From Candidatus Dormiibacterota bacterium (lineage in GTDB: Bacteria > Chloroflexota > Dormibacteria > Aeolococcales > Aeolococcaceae), in contig CATPAP010000265.1 of NCBI GenBank assembly GCA_955651875.1, positions 1 to 9,907 on the forward strand: a stretch of 9,907 nucleotides of DNA, written 5' to 3'. A program made the translations under genes and the position numbers. Positions 1 to 7,095 of this stretch are shown piece after piece. Position 1 is the stretch's first letter. Every line of letters starts with the position of its first letter. The notes below the pieces were generated by a model. It made no database searches. It was not told where the DNA came from and was given only the letters and a program-made list of their open reading frames with translations.

Positions 1-279
1 CGGATGCAGGTTACCCCAGCCGTCGAGGACGTAACCCGACGAGCGTCCGGGTAGGGTTGCGATGCCTGCCGTGATATCCCACCCCGGCCAGGAGGCCGTG
101 GCGGTGGCCGGTGCGCTGTCGCCGAAGGGATGGAGACCACCCCAGCCATCGAGCGCGATGCCGCCCTTGCCGGTGGCCGAGGAAACGACCCCTCGAACGA
201 TGTTCCAGCCCGGCCACAACGCGCTCGCGAGCGGAGGTGACGAGGCAGGGTGCAACACGCCGTACCCGTCCACCGCATA
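1..279 (-). repeat. Tandem DGWG-LHP protein repeats in the peptidase C-terminus
   Basis: Three copies of an aromatic and Gly-rich unit are encoded here: DGYGVLHP (D543), DGWGGLHPFG (D583) and DGWGNLHP (D625). They are spaced 40 and 42 residues apart. The first two units each contain a WPGW motif (560s and about 603-606) followed by a short hydrophobic strand. The third unit is cut by the window edge. Similar 'DG-G-hHPFG' repeats are, as I recall, common at the ends of secreted proteins of high-GC soil bacteria and may form a propeller-like or wall-binding module. That function is inference; the repeat pattern itself is read directly. Confidence 0.75.
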
Positions 280-1896
280 CATGCCGGTGAACGGCATGGC
301 GAGGGTGGCGCCCGCGATTGTTGTCGAGGTGGCCGACGCCAACGGCGGGCCGTTGCTCGAGCCATTGGGCATGAAGTACTGCACGGCGAAACCGTACTTA
401 TGACCGGCGAAGCCGTAGAAGTTGGTCGACATCACCGTCGTGGAGACCCATGGCAGCCATCGGCCAGTGCCATTGGTGTTGTCCTGCTCCCAGACCTGGT
501 ACCTGCTCGGGTTGATGCCCGGTGGTGGCGACCACGAGACCGGGATCATGGTGGTGCTCGACGGCGTGGTGACGACCGTTGGGTTGATGATCGGCGGCCC
601 GTTCGGGGTGCCCATGCCGGTCGGGCCGTCATAGCCCGTGACAGAATTGCAGAGGTACGCCGGGCTGCAGTCCGACGGGGACGGCGCGTTGCTGCCCGAG
701 GTGACGTCATTGAGCGCCGGGGCCTGATACCAGATGTGGCCGTCGACGGCGGCGGTGGGGCTGTTGGCCAGGGCGTAGATCCCCGCGATGAGCGGGGCCG
801 AAAGGCTGGTGCCGCCGTACACCGACCAGCCGGTGTCGGAGTACTTGTTGTAGACGGAGAGCCCGGTCTGCGGGTCGGCGTCGGCGGAGATGTCGGCAAC
901 GGTGCGGTTGCTGCAGCCGGTGTCCGTCTGCCACGCCGGCTTGGTCTCGAACCCGCTGCAGCCGCTTCCGCCGCCCTGGGGGGGGATCGTCGCTGCCGTG
1001 TATGCCCAGGCCGTTTCCGCCCACCCTCGAGTGTTCGCGGATGTAGCCAGGCTGGTCCCACCCACCGCCGTGACGAACGGCGACGACGCGGGATATTGGG
1101 GCGTGTTGAGGAGCGAGCAGCTCTGGTTGTCCGCGGAGTTGTACCCGCTGTCCCCGGTGGCGACGGTGATAGGCACGTTTGCACTTTGCAGTGCACTGTC
1201 GAAGTCGCCAGGGCCGGGGCCGATTTCACACCCACCGAAGCTGAGACTCTGGACCGTAGCGTGCTGTGCGGACGCCTCTTGCACTGCTGCGATGAGGTCC
1301 AGGTCCGAACTGCTATCTGCCTCGACGAGGAGTATGTGGCAGAGGGGACAGGACGTGGAGACGGCGTCGAGGTCGAGGCTGATCTCTGCCGACCATCCCT
1401 GGTCGACGGTGGGCACAGCTTGGCCACCGGTCTGGTTGACGATCCTCAGGCAGCTAGTGGCAGCCGTGCCGAAAGCACAGGTGGGCAGGTTGAACTGGGC
1501 GCGATACGTCGCCAGATCGCTGGCGGCGAAGGGGTCGGCGGGCCCATCGATCACCGCGATGGTCTGGCCCACCCCGTTCGTCCCCACCGTCCCCGCGAGT
1601 CGGTACGCAGACTGGATGTCCTGGGGTGTGTAGCCGCCGGCTGGGCCGAAGCTGACGCTGCCCCGCAGGAGGGCGGCCCGCGCCTGAGCGCGAGCCGACA
1701 CGTTGAGCCGCATCCCGAAGCAGCTGCGATGACCTGGCGTCGCCGGGGCGCAGAAGGGAGTGCTCGTGGCGCTGGACGTGCTCGCCGCAGGGGCTGGAGC
1801 AGCCGCCTCGCCGGACACCGCCACCCCTGCCGCCGCGATCAGCGCCGCCGCTCCGGTCGCCAGGATCCGGGCAAACCGGCCTGAACACAGGTGCAT
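1..1896 (-). CDS. Secreted S53 (sedolisin-type) serine-carboxyl peptidase with C-terminal FN3-like domain and DGWG repeats, partial
   Basis: This gene encodes an exported endopeptidase of the sedolisin/kumamolisin family (MEROPS S53). The frame is open for 632 codons from ATG 1896 to the left edge, so the C-terminus is missing. Residues 1-33 form a signal peptide: basic start, Ala-rich hydrophobic core, Ala-rich end. The catalytic core runs from about 88 (GYTPQDIQSAYRL) to 435. It has the E-x3-D pair E171/D175, oxyanion D249 in ATGDSG, nucleophile S364 in GGTSLSAP, and probable calcium ligands D397 and D423 near GYDGPTGMGTP. About 55 residues separate signal peptide and core, so the usual pro-domain of roughly 150-200 residues is absent. 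A CPLC motif (183-186) precedes a hydrophobic strand. Residues about 436-531 look like a fibronectin-III-type domain, and 540-632 are short repeats. No good ribosome binding site precedes the ATG; the start is chosen because it gives a clean signal peptide. Family assignment is firm; substrate is unknown. Confidence 0.9.
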   Translation of the reverse strand, partial: MHLCSGRFARILATGAAALIAAAGVAVSGEAAAPAPAASTSSATSTPFCAPATPGHRSCFGMRLNVSARAQARAALLRGSVSFGPAGGYTPQDIQSAYRLAGTVGTNGVGQTIAVIDGPADPFAASDLATYRAQFNLPTCAFGTAATSCLRIVNQTGGQAVPTVDQGWSAEISLDLDAVSTSCPLCHILLVEADSSSDLDLIAAVQEASAQHATVQSLSFGGCEIGPGPGDFDSALQSANVPITVATGDSGYNSADNQSCSLLNTPQYPASSPFVTAVGGTSLATSANTRGWAETAWAYTAATIPPQGGGSGCSGFETKPAWQTDTGCSNRTVADISADADPQTGLSVYNKYSDTGWSVYGGTSLSAPLIAGIYALANSPTAAVDGHIWYQAPALNDVTSGSNAPSPSDCSPAYLCNSVTGYDGPTGMGTPNGPPIINPTVVTTPSSTTMIPVSWSPPPGINPSRYQVWEQDNTNGTGRWLPWVSTTVMSTNFYGFAGHKYGFAVQYFMPNGSSNGPPLASATSTTIAGATLAMPFTGMYAVDGYGVLHPASSPPLASALWPGWNIVRGVVSSATGKGGIALDGWGGLHPFGDSAPATATASWPGWDITAGIATLPGRSSGYVLDGWGNLHP

Positions 1897-2113
1897 GGCC
1901 GAAGCATGCCTGTCAACTGGTCCTCTACGTCGCTCCCACAGGCGCCTCGTGACCGCCGCTGTCACATGTCGCGACAAGACTGCAGTCAGACAGCCGCGCG
2001 TCCGCGCGCTTGATGCTGCTCGGGTCGGGCACGACACGGCGACCGGGCCTGGCGCGCCCGCCGGTGGCCATGCCCGGATCATATTGGAGCGGACGCGGCT
2101 AGGATGGCCGTCC
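1897..2113. promoter_or_regulatory. Divergent intergenic region between peptidase and lepA with two adjacent inverted repeats
   Basis: No gene is seen in these 217 bases; both promoters should lie here. Two small symmetric elements sit together: GTGAC-N7-GTCAC at 1949-1965 and the perfect 10-base palindrome TGTCGCGACA at 1967-1976. They could be operator half-sites, but chance is possible in GC-rich DNA. The spacing in the first (GTGA-N8-TCAC) does not match the N6 spacing of CRP sites. A minus-strand TTGACA (1916-1911) lies too close to the peptidase ATG to serve as its -35. An AT-richer patch, CATATT at 2079-2084, is a possible lepA -10 with no clear -35. Confidence 0.3.
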
Positions 2114-3922
2114 GTGCCCTCAAAGCCACTCGAGCTGATCCGCAACTTCTGCATCATCGCCCACATCGATCACGGCAAATCGACGCTGGCCGATCGGCTG
2201 CTGGAGCGCACCGGCACGGTCGCCATGCGCGACATGCAGGACCAACTCCTCGACACCCTCGACCTCGAGCGCGAGCGCGGCATCACCATCAAGGCGCAGG
2301 CGGTCCGCCTCGACTATGCGGCCGGCGACGGACGCACCTATCAGCTCAACCTCATCGACACCCCCGGACACGTCGACTTCGCCTACGAGGTGTCGCGCTC
2401 ACTGGCCGCGTGTGAGGGCGCAGTGCTCGTCGTCGACGCATCTCAGGGGATCGAGGCGCAGACGCTCGCCAACGTGTACGCGGCGCTCGAGGCCGACCTC
2501 GAGATCGTCCCGGTGATCAACAAGATCGACCTTCCCGCCGCCGACCCCGAGCTGGTTCGCAAAGAGATCGAGGACGTGATCGGGCTGCCGGGTGAGGGCG
2601 CGGTGCTCGCCAGCGCCCGGCAGGGCGTCGGCATCGACGAGATCCTCGAGGCGGTGGTGGCGCGCGTCCCGCCGCCCTCGGGCGACGTCGGCGCTCCGCT
2701 CCAGGCGCTCATCTTCGACAGCAAGTACGACGCCTACCGCGGCGTCATCGTCTACGTGCGCGTCATGCACGGTGTCATCCGCCAGGGACAGCGCATCCGC
2801 ATGATGGCCACGGGCAAGGACTTCATCGTCGACGAGGTCGGCGTCTTCCGCCCCCAGATGACGTCGACGGGCTCGCTCAGCCCCGGCGAGGTCGGCTACG
2901 TCGTCGCCTCCGTCAAGGACGTGAGCGACAGCAAGGTGGGCGACACCGTGACCGACTCTGCCACCCCCGCGGCGCACGCGCTGCCCGGATACCGCACGGT
3001 GACGCCGATGGTCTTCGCCGGCATCTTCCCGCTCGACTCCGACGACGTCCAGGACCTCAAGGAGGCGCTCGCCAAGCTCAACCTCAACGACGCCTCGCTC
3101 GTCTACGAGCCGGAGTCCTCGGTGGCGCTCGGCTTCGGCTTCCGCTGCGGCATCCTCGGCCTGCTCCACATGGACATCGTCCTGGAGCGTCTGGAGAGGG
3201 AGTTCGACCTCGAGCTGCTGACCACGGCCCCCACCGTCGAGTACCGCGTGCGCCTGCGCAGCGGCGAGATGGTCGCCGTCGACAATCCGGCGATGCTCCC
3301 CGACCCCGCCAGCGTCGACGCCATCCAGGAGCCGCGGACGCGCGCCACCATCTTCGTCCCCAAGGAGTACGTCGGCGGGCTCATGGAGCTGTGCCAGGAC
3401 CGCCGCGGCGAGCTCATCGACATGCAATACCAGCCGGGTGACCGCGTCGCGCTCATCTACGACCTGCCGCTGGGCGAGATCATCCACGACTTCTACGACC
3501 AGCTCAAATCGCGCAGCCGGGGCTACGCGTCGCTCGACTATGAGATCACCGGGTTCCGTGCCGAGAAGCTCGTCAAGCTCGACATTCTCGTCGGTGGACA
3601 GCGCGTCGACGCGCTCTCCATGATCGTGCATCGCGACAAGGCCGCAAGCCAGGGGCGCAAGCTCGCCGAGCGGCTGCGCAAGCTCATCCCGCGGCAGCTC
3701 TTCGAGGTTCCCATCCAGGCCGCCATCGGCGGCAAGATCGTTGCCCGCGAGACCGTCTCGGCGATGCGCAAGGACGTCCTCGCCAAGTGCTACGGCGGCG
3801 ACATCACCCGCAAGCGCAAGCTGCTCGAGAAGCAGAAGGAGGGCAAGAAGCGGATGAAGAGGGTGGGCAACGTCGAGATCCCGCAGGAGGCCTTCATGGC
3901 TGTCCTCAAGCTGGACGAGTAG
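2114..3922 (+). CDS. lepA: Elongation factor 4 (LepA), ribosome back-translocating GTPase
   Basis: EF4 is a cytoplasmic translational GTPase that binds the ribosome and can reverse or remodel translocation; it is involved in stress survival and 30S biogenesis. The 602-residue product has the family's usual length. Visible motifs are the P-loop AHIDHGKST (16-24), switch I RERGITIK (53-60), DTPGH (82-86, catalytic H86), NKID (136-139) and SAR (167-169, where SAK is common). The EF4-specific C-terminal domain ends with CYGGDITRKRKLLEKQKEGK (from 559), a Lys/Arg-rich segment that contacts tRNA. The GTG at 2114 is chosen because AGGA at 2101-2104 lies nine bases upstream and the protein then begins just before IRNFCIIAHIDHGK, as in homologues. 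An in-frame TTG at 2084 and the longer open frame upstream are unlikely. The next gene starts two bases after the stop. Sequence details resemble Chloroflexota-type LepA; this is an impression, not an alignment. Confidence 0.98.
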   Translation: MPSKPLELIRNFCIIAHIDHGKSTLADRLLERTGTVAMRDMQDQLLDTLDLERERGITIKAQAVRLDYAAGDGRTYQLNLIDTPGHVDFAYEVSRSLAACEGAVLVVDASQGIEAQTLANVYAALEADLEIVPVINKIDLPAADPELVRKEIEDVIGLPGEGAVLASARQGVGIDEILEAVVARVPPPSGDVGAPLQALIFDSKYDAYRGVIVYVRVMHGVIRQGQRIRMMATGKDFIVDEVGVFRPQMTSTGSLSPGEVGYVVASVKDVSDSKVGDTVTDSATPAAHALPGYRTVTPMVFAGIFPLDSDDVQDLKEALAKLNLNDASLVYEPESSVALGFGFRCGILGLLHMDIVLERLEREFDLELLTTAPTVEYRVRLRSGEMVAVDNPAMLPDPASVDAIQEPRTRATIFVPKEYVGGLMELCQDRRGELIDMQYQPGDRVALIYDLPLGEIIHDFYDQLKSRSRGYASLDYEITGFRAEKLVKLDILVGGQRVDALSMIVHRDKAASQGRKLAERLRKLIPRQLFEVPIQAAIGGKIVARETVSAMRKDVLAKCYGGDITRKRKLLEKQKEGKKRMKRVGNVEIPQEAFMAVLKLDE

Positions 3923-3924
3923 CC

Positions 3925-4602
3925 ATGCCTGCCAGCAAACGCCGGCGCGCCGCCGCGTCCAAGAACCAGAAGGCTGCCGTCGCAGCCCCGCCTGCCGAGG
4001 TGGTCACGGCGCCGGCTGCCCGGCCTTCCCGTCCTGCCCCAGCTCGCTCGAACACCGATCCGGACAACGAACCACGTTGGACACCTCTGGGACTGCTCGT
4101 CCTGCTCTCCCTGGCGTTCGCCGTCCAGCTGCCCATCGGTGCGCTCATCCACCTCATCTCGCACACCAACCTGCTGATCATCGACCTCTTCTTCTTCCAA
4201 TCCCAGTACGTGCTGCTCGCGTGCTTCCTGATGATGCCGGTGGCGCGGATCGTCACCCGGCAGCCGCGCACTCTGCGCTGGCTCGAGTCGCTGTCACTCG
4301 GGGCCGTTTATGCCCTGCTCGCGGTGCTGCTCGCGAGCGTGTTGGTGCACCCCAACACCAGTGGTTCGGTGCCGCGCGATCACTTCATCAAGAGCCTGCA
4401 GGTAAGCGACGGCCTACGCATCGCCTTCGGTGACGTGCTGGCCCTCTTCGGAACGGTCGCCATCTTCCCGCGCATCAACCGCGTGCTCGGTGCGCCGGGG
4501 CGGCGCGCCCGGCGGCGCATGCTGCAGCGCAGCGCGCCGGGCGCGCGCCCGGGAAGGGGCAGCGACCGCAGCTCCAAGCGCGGCGCCAAACCGAGGCGGT
4601 GA
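3925..4602 (+). CDS. Four-helix integral membrane protein of unknown function
   Basis: I do not recognise a family. The 225-residue product has a basic, Ala/Pro-rich N-terminal tail of about 50 residues (MPASKRRRAAASKNQKAA). Four hydrophobic segments follow, at about 54-78, 82-107, 123-142 and 163-182. It ends in a strongly basic Arg/Gly/Ser-rich tail (191-225). The second segment contains an aromatic run, DLFFFQSQY. Both tails are probably cytoplasmic by the positive-inside rule, which fits four helices. The ATG lies two bases after the lepA stop, with GGA nine bases upstream, so translational coupling with lepA is likely. In many bacteria lepA is followed by hemW; here it is not. The tail codons are extremely GC-rich and rich in GGCGCGCC-like words, so the C-terminus may be fast-evolving. 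No catalytic motif is visible and a function cannot be assigned. Confidence 0.85.
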   Translation: MPASKRRRAAASKNQKAAVAAPPAEVVTAPAARPSRPAPARSNTDPDNEPRWTPLGLLVLLSLAFAVQLPIGALIHLISHTNLLIIDLFFFQSQYVLLACFLMMPVARIVTRQPRTLRWLESLSLGAVYALLAVLLASVLVHPNTSGSVPRDHFIKSLQVSDGLRIAFGDVLALFGTVAIFPRINRVLGAPGRRARRRMLQRSAPGARPGRGSDRSSKRGAKPRR

Positions 4603-4606
4603 CCGG

Positions 4607-6517
4607 TCAGCCGGACACCAGGTGCACCGGCGCGCCGGTGAAACCGAGGTTCGCCGTGATCGTGTCACCGGCGGCCTGCGAGGTCGTGTAGCTCAGATAC
4701 CAGAACCACGTGGCCGGGTTGGCCGAATTGACGTCCGGGGTTGCGCCCGAGGCGTAGTCGGCCGGGACACTGATGTCGAATCGTATCCACAGGCCGTTGT
4801 AGATGTTCGGCGGATTCACGCTCTGGTCCTGGGTCTGGATGGAGGCGTTGCCGGCGGTCACCTGCTGCGTCCACGTTGCGGGATTGGCTGCGCTGCCTTC
4901 ACCCGACTGCCCCGAATAGACGCCGTCGGTGGTTTGCGCCGTCGCCTGGGCGGTGCCGCTGTTGGTCGGCTGCGTGATGCTGAGAACGTTGGAGCAGCCG
5001 CTGCCGTTGCACGTCACGTCGCCGGGGTCATAGATGTAGAGGCTGAAGGTGCGCCCGGCGTACTCGGGTGGGATCGACACGAGCGGCATCGTGAAACCGC
5101 CGGCCTTGACCGGGGTGTACAGGGTGATGTCGTCAAGAGCCGTCACTGAGCAGCTGGTGCTGGGGGTGGCGCCGCATCCCGTGGCCTCGACGGCATAGCC
5201 CTTGTGCGCCTGGGAGTTCTGGTTCTGGGCGCGCCCGTTGGCGCCGGGATCCTGGCTCTGGTCATCGAGCTGATCGACGCGCAACCGGTAGGTGGTGCCG
5301 GTCGCCCCACCGGGGAGGCCGGGGGTGGCGCTGCCATTGAAGGTTGGCGCGCCTCCGGGGTTGACGACGAGAGCCTTCGCCAGGCTGCCCACGGCTGGCG
5401 TCGCCTGCACGTCCACCCAGTTGTGGTAATAGGTCAGGTTGCCCAGGGTGTGGGTCGTGGCCGAACCGGTCGCCGGGATCGTGTACTTGCCCGTGGACGG
5501 GGCGGACGTCGCGTCGATCGCCTTGACTCGCAGGTTGCTCAGCCACGCGTCGCTGGAGTGGTCGAAGGGATTCGCCGACTTGTAGACGGTGTACGACATG
5601 ATCGGCCACTGCTGGGCGCTGGCGGGTCCGGAACAGGGCAACGTCCCCTGACCATTGCCACCGCTGCAGCCCGACCCCGACTCCGGGAAGTCGCCGTCAT
5701 CCTCGTGGTAGGTGTAGCCAAGAGCGTTGGTCCCAGTGGTCCCGTTGTCAGGCGCGAACACGGGGTTGTACACCTGCACGAAGGCGGTCTGACCTGCCGG
5801 CACGTAGATCGTGTAGTTCTGGCCGCCGCGGGCAGGCAGAGCCAGGGGCTGGCTCGCCGGTTCCGTTCCGGCCCAAGCCGGACCGCTGAGCGCGTGCACG
5901 TCGACGTTCGGGGTCGACGCGGACGATGTCCAGGCGTTCGTTGGGTTGGGACCGTAGGCGTCGCCCTGCCCGCGATCCGTGCCCCAGCCCTCTGAGCGCA
6001 TGAAGTAGTAGTTGCCGTTGCTGCCCAGATCGGTCTGAGTCGACCCCAGCTGGCTTCCCGGCTGACCGAAGGTTATCGGCCGCAGGTACTCCGCGACGGC
6101 GGTGCGGGCTTCGCGATGGGTCCCGAAGCCGAGCAGCTTCAGGAAGAAGACGGGGACGTCCGAGGCGACGGTCACCTGGAGTTGGTTGTTGAGATACAGT
6201 CCCGCATTGTTCGGGTCCGGCACCTTGGCGACGCTGATGGTGACGTTGTTGGCGCCGCCGCTGGTCCAGCCGTTCTTGGCGGCGGCTGCGATCGCGGTCG
6301 ACGTCGCGTCATTCGGCGCTGTGTTGAAGTCAGGCATGTCGGGCACACCGGCGAGGGCGCCCGCCATGGCACCGCGCTCGAGGTGGTCGGACGCGAAATA
6401 GCTGAACCCGGCGTCGACCGCGAGGCCGACCACCGCAAACAGCACAACCCCGATGAGCGCGAAGATAACCAGCGACTGCCCGCGCTGCGGGCGGCGGCGG
6501 TTGGCGTGGCGTGACAT
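4607..6517 (-). CDS. Long TadG-like Flp pilus-associated surface protein
   Basis: The 636-residue product begins with a short basic cytoplasmic tail, then RGQSLVIFALIGVVLFAVVG and LAVDAGFSYF (12-41). This is the N-terminal anchor of the TadE/G-like Flp pilus-assembly family. The Glu found five residues after the Gly in prepilin-like TadE proteins is replaced by Ile18, so cleavage by a TadV-type peptidase is not expected. The anchor is followed by about 590 extracellular residues. These include AVAEYLRPITFG (140-151), GQGDAYGP (183-190), FVQVYNPVF (246-254) and FSLYIYDPGD (491-500), elements I associate with long TadG-related proteins. The only six cysteines are 284/295, 448/456 and 503/508, three close pairs suggesting local disulfides. 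It is the last gene of a three-gene minus-strand operon, beginning 14 bases past the preceding stop. Its stop lies four bases from the convergent membrane-protein gene. ATG 6517 is preferred over ATG 6532 because a purine-rich site sits at the right distance. The role is inferred. Confidence 0.85.
   Translation of the reverse strand: MSRHANRRRPQRGQSLVIFALIGVVLFAVVGLAVDAGFSYFASDHLERGAMAGALAGVPDMPDFNTAPNDATSTAIAAAAKNGWTSGGANNVTISVAKVPDPNNAGLYLNNQLQVTVASDVPVFFLKLLGFGTHREARTAVAEYLRPITFGQPGSQLGSTQTDLGSNGNYYFMRSEGWGTDRGQGDAYGPNPTNAWTSSASTPNVDVHALSGPAWAGTEPASQPLALPARGGQNYTIYVPAGQTAFVQVYNPVFAPDNGTTGTNALGYTYHEDDGDFPESGSGCSGGNGQGTLPCSGPASAQQWPIMSYTVYKSANPFDHSSDAWLSNLRVKAIDATSAPSTGKYTIPATGSATTHTLGNLTYYHNWVDVQATPAVGSLAKALVVNPGGAPTFNGSATPGLPGGATGTTYRLRVDQLDDQSQDPGANGRAQNQNSQAHKGYAVEATGCGATPSTSCSVTALDDITLYTPVKAGGFTMPLVSIPPEYAGRTFSLYIYDPGDVTCNGSGCSNVLSITQPTNSGTAQATAQTTDGVYSGQSGEGSAANPATWTQQVTAGNASIQTQDQSVNPPNIYNGLWIRFDISVPADYASGATPDVNSANPATWFWYLSYTTSQAAGDTITANLGFTGAPVHLVSG
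4625..4640. repeat. Perfect 16-base palindrome at the convergent gene ends
   Basis: CACCGGCGCGCCGGTG reads the same on both strands. It can fold as a six-base-pair GC-rich stem with a CGCG loop. It lies 22 bases after the stop of the plus-strand membrane protein and within the last codons of the minus-strand TadG-like gene. No T-run follows on either side, so it is not a standard intrinsic terminator, though it could pause or stop transcription between the convergent units. Chance occurrence in DNA of this composition cannot be excluded. Confidence 0.35.
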
Positions 6518-6530
6518 GTGGACCTCTCTC
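6518..6530 (-). promoter_or_regulatory. Ribosome binding site that fixes the start of the long TadG-like gene
   Basis: On the minus strand GAGAGAGG (6530-6523) is followed by five bases and then ATG 6517. This spacing supports the 6517 start. A second in-frame ATG at 6532 overlaps the TGA of the upstream gene by one base, but it has no comparable purine-rich site before it and would add five residues (MREVH). Confidence 0.6.
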
Positions 6531-6531
6531 A

Positions 6532-7095
6532 TCAGGTGAAGTGGGGGCTCATCTGCGTGACCGTGTACACGGTCGATTGAGTGGTGAGCGGGAAGATCGG
6601 CACCGGGGACTTGTACTTGTAGGTGAGGGACACGCCGATGTACGCCTCGATCGGGTGTGTCACGACCCGGAAGTCGAGGGTGTACGTGGCGCTGACGGCG
6701 CTGGCATTGGCGGCGCAACTCGTGTACTTGTCGGTGAGGTCACCGCTTCCGCCACTGCCGGTGGCGCGGTAGATGTCGACCTCGACGATGGCGCTGACGA
6801 ATGGCATCGTGGCCGCGACCTGGCAGACCTGCTGGACGATCTGCCGGTCCAACGCGCACGGGTCCTTGGCGTTGGCCTGGCAGCCGCTTGCGGTGGACCC
6901 GGCGGTGTAGCCGCCGTTGCCGAGCTCGCCGGCGAGCCGCGCCCCAGCGCGTGTTGCTGTGCCCGCGGTGTTCTGGTCGGAGGCGAACTGCGAGACGGCG
7001 TACACGCCCATGATCAGCGACAGGATCACGGCGATGACGACAGCTGTCTCAACGAGTGCCTGGCCTCGCTCACTCCGACGTCGAGTCGGGCTCAC
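6532..7095 (-). CDS. TadE-like minor pseudopilin (second gene of the minus-strand Tad set)
   Basis: The 187-residue product has a short basic leader, then ERGQALVETAVVIAVILS (from residue 9). This gives the G-x4-E arrangement (G11, E16) at the start of a single hydrophobic helix (about 12-35), as in TadE/TadF pseudopilins that a TadV-type prepilin peptidase processes between Gly and the next residue. The rest (about 150 residues) should be extracytoplasmic. It has cysteines at 72, 80, 91 and 127 and ends in beta-strand-like stretches (VSLTYKYKSPVPIF). The GTG start at 7095 overlaps the TGA of the upstream gene by four bases (GTGA). GGAG at 7107-7104 lies eight bases before it, so start and coupling are well supported. 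Longer open frames upstream in this frame are antisense or out of frame to real genes and were discarded. It probably contributes to pilus initiation or a short pilus-like fibre; that is inference from the family. Confidence 0.87.
   Translation of the reverse strand: MSPTRRRSERGQALVETAVVIAVILSLIMGVYAVSQFASDQNTAGTATRAGARLAGELGNGGYTAGSTASGCQANAKDPCALDRQIVQQVCQVAATMPFVSAIVEVDIYRATGSGGSGDLTDKYTSCAANASAVSATYTLDFRVVTHPIEAYIGVSLTYKYKSPVPIFPLTTQSTVYTVTQMSPHFT

Noticed and set aside
978..985. Run of eight G bases inside the peptidase gene, a possible frameshift site
   Set aside because: The protein reads through in frame with family-typical sequence on both sides (GWAETAW before, GSGCSGF and PAWQ after), so there is no sign of a frameshift.
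250..1884. Long plus-strand open frame (544 codons) across the peptidase region
   Set aside because: It is antisense to the S53 gene, is Arg/Gly-rich with no domain, and the minus-strand frame carries every catalytic motif of the family.
1911..1916. Perfect TTGACA (-35 consensus) on the minus strand before the peptidase
   Set aside because: It lies 15 bases before the ATG, so a matching -10 would fall inside the coding sequence; no -10-like word is at the right distance.
1760..2113. In-frame upstream extension of lepA
   Set aside because: The extra 118 residues have no EF4 similarity, partly overlap the peptidase on the other strand, and AGGA with GTG 2114 gives the normal EF4 N-terminus and length.
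2399..3631. Minus-strand 410-codon open frame inside lepA
   Set aside because: It is a mirror of the GC-rich lepA codons, rich in Asp, Val, Glu and His with no domain. LepA is unambiguous on the plus strand.
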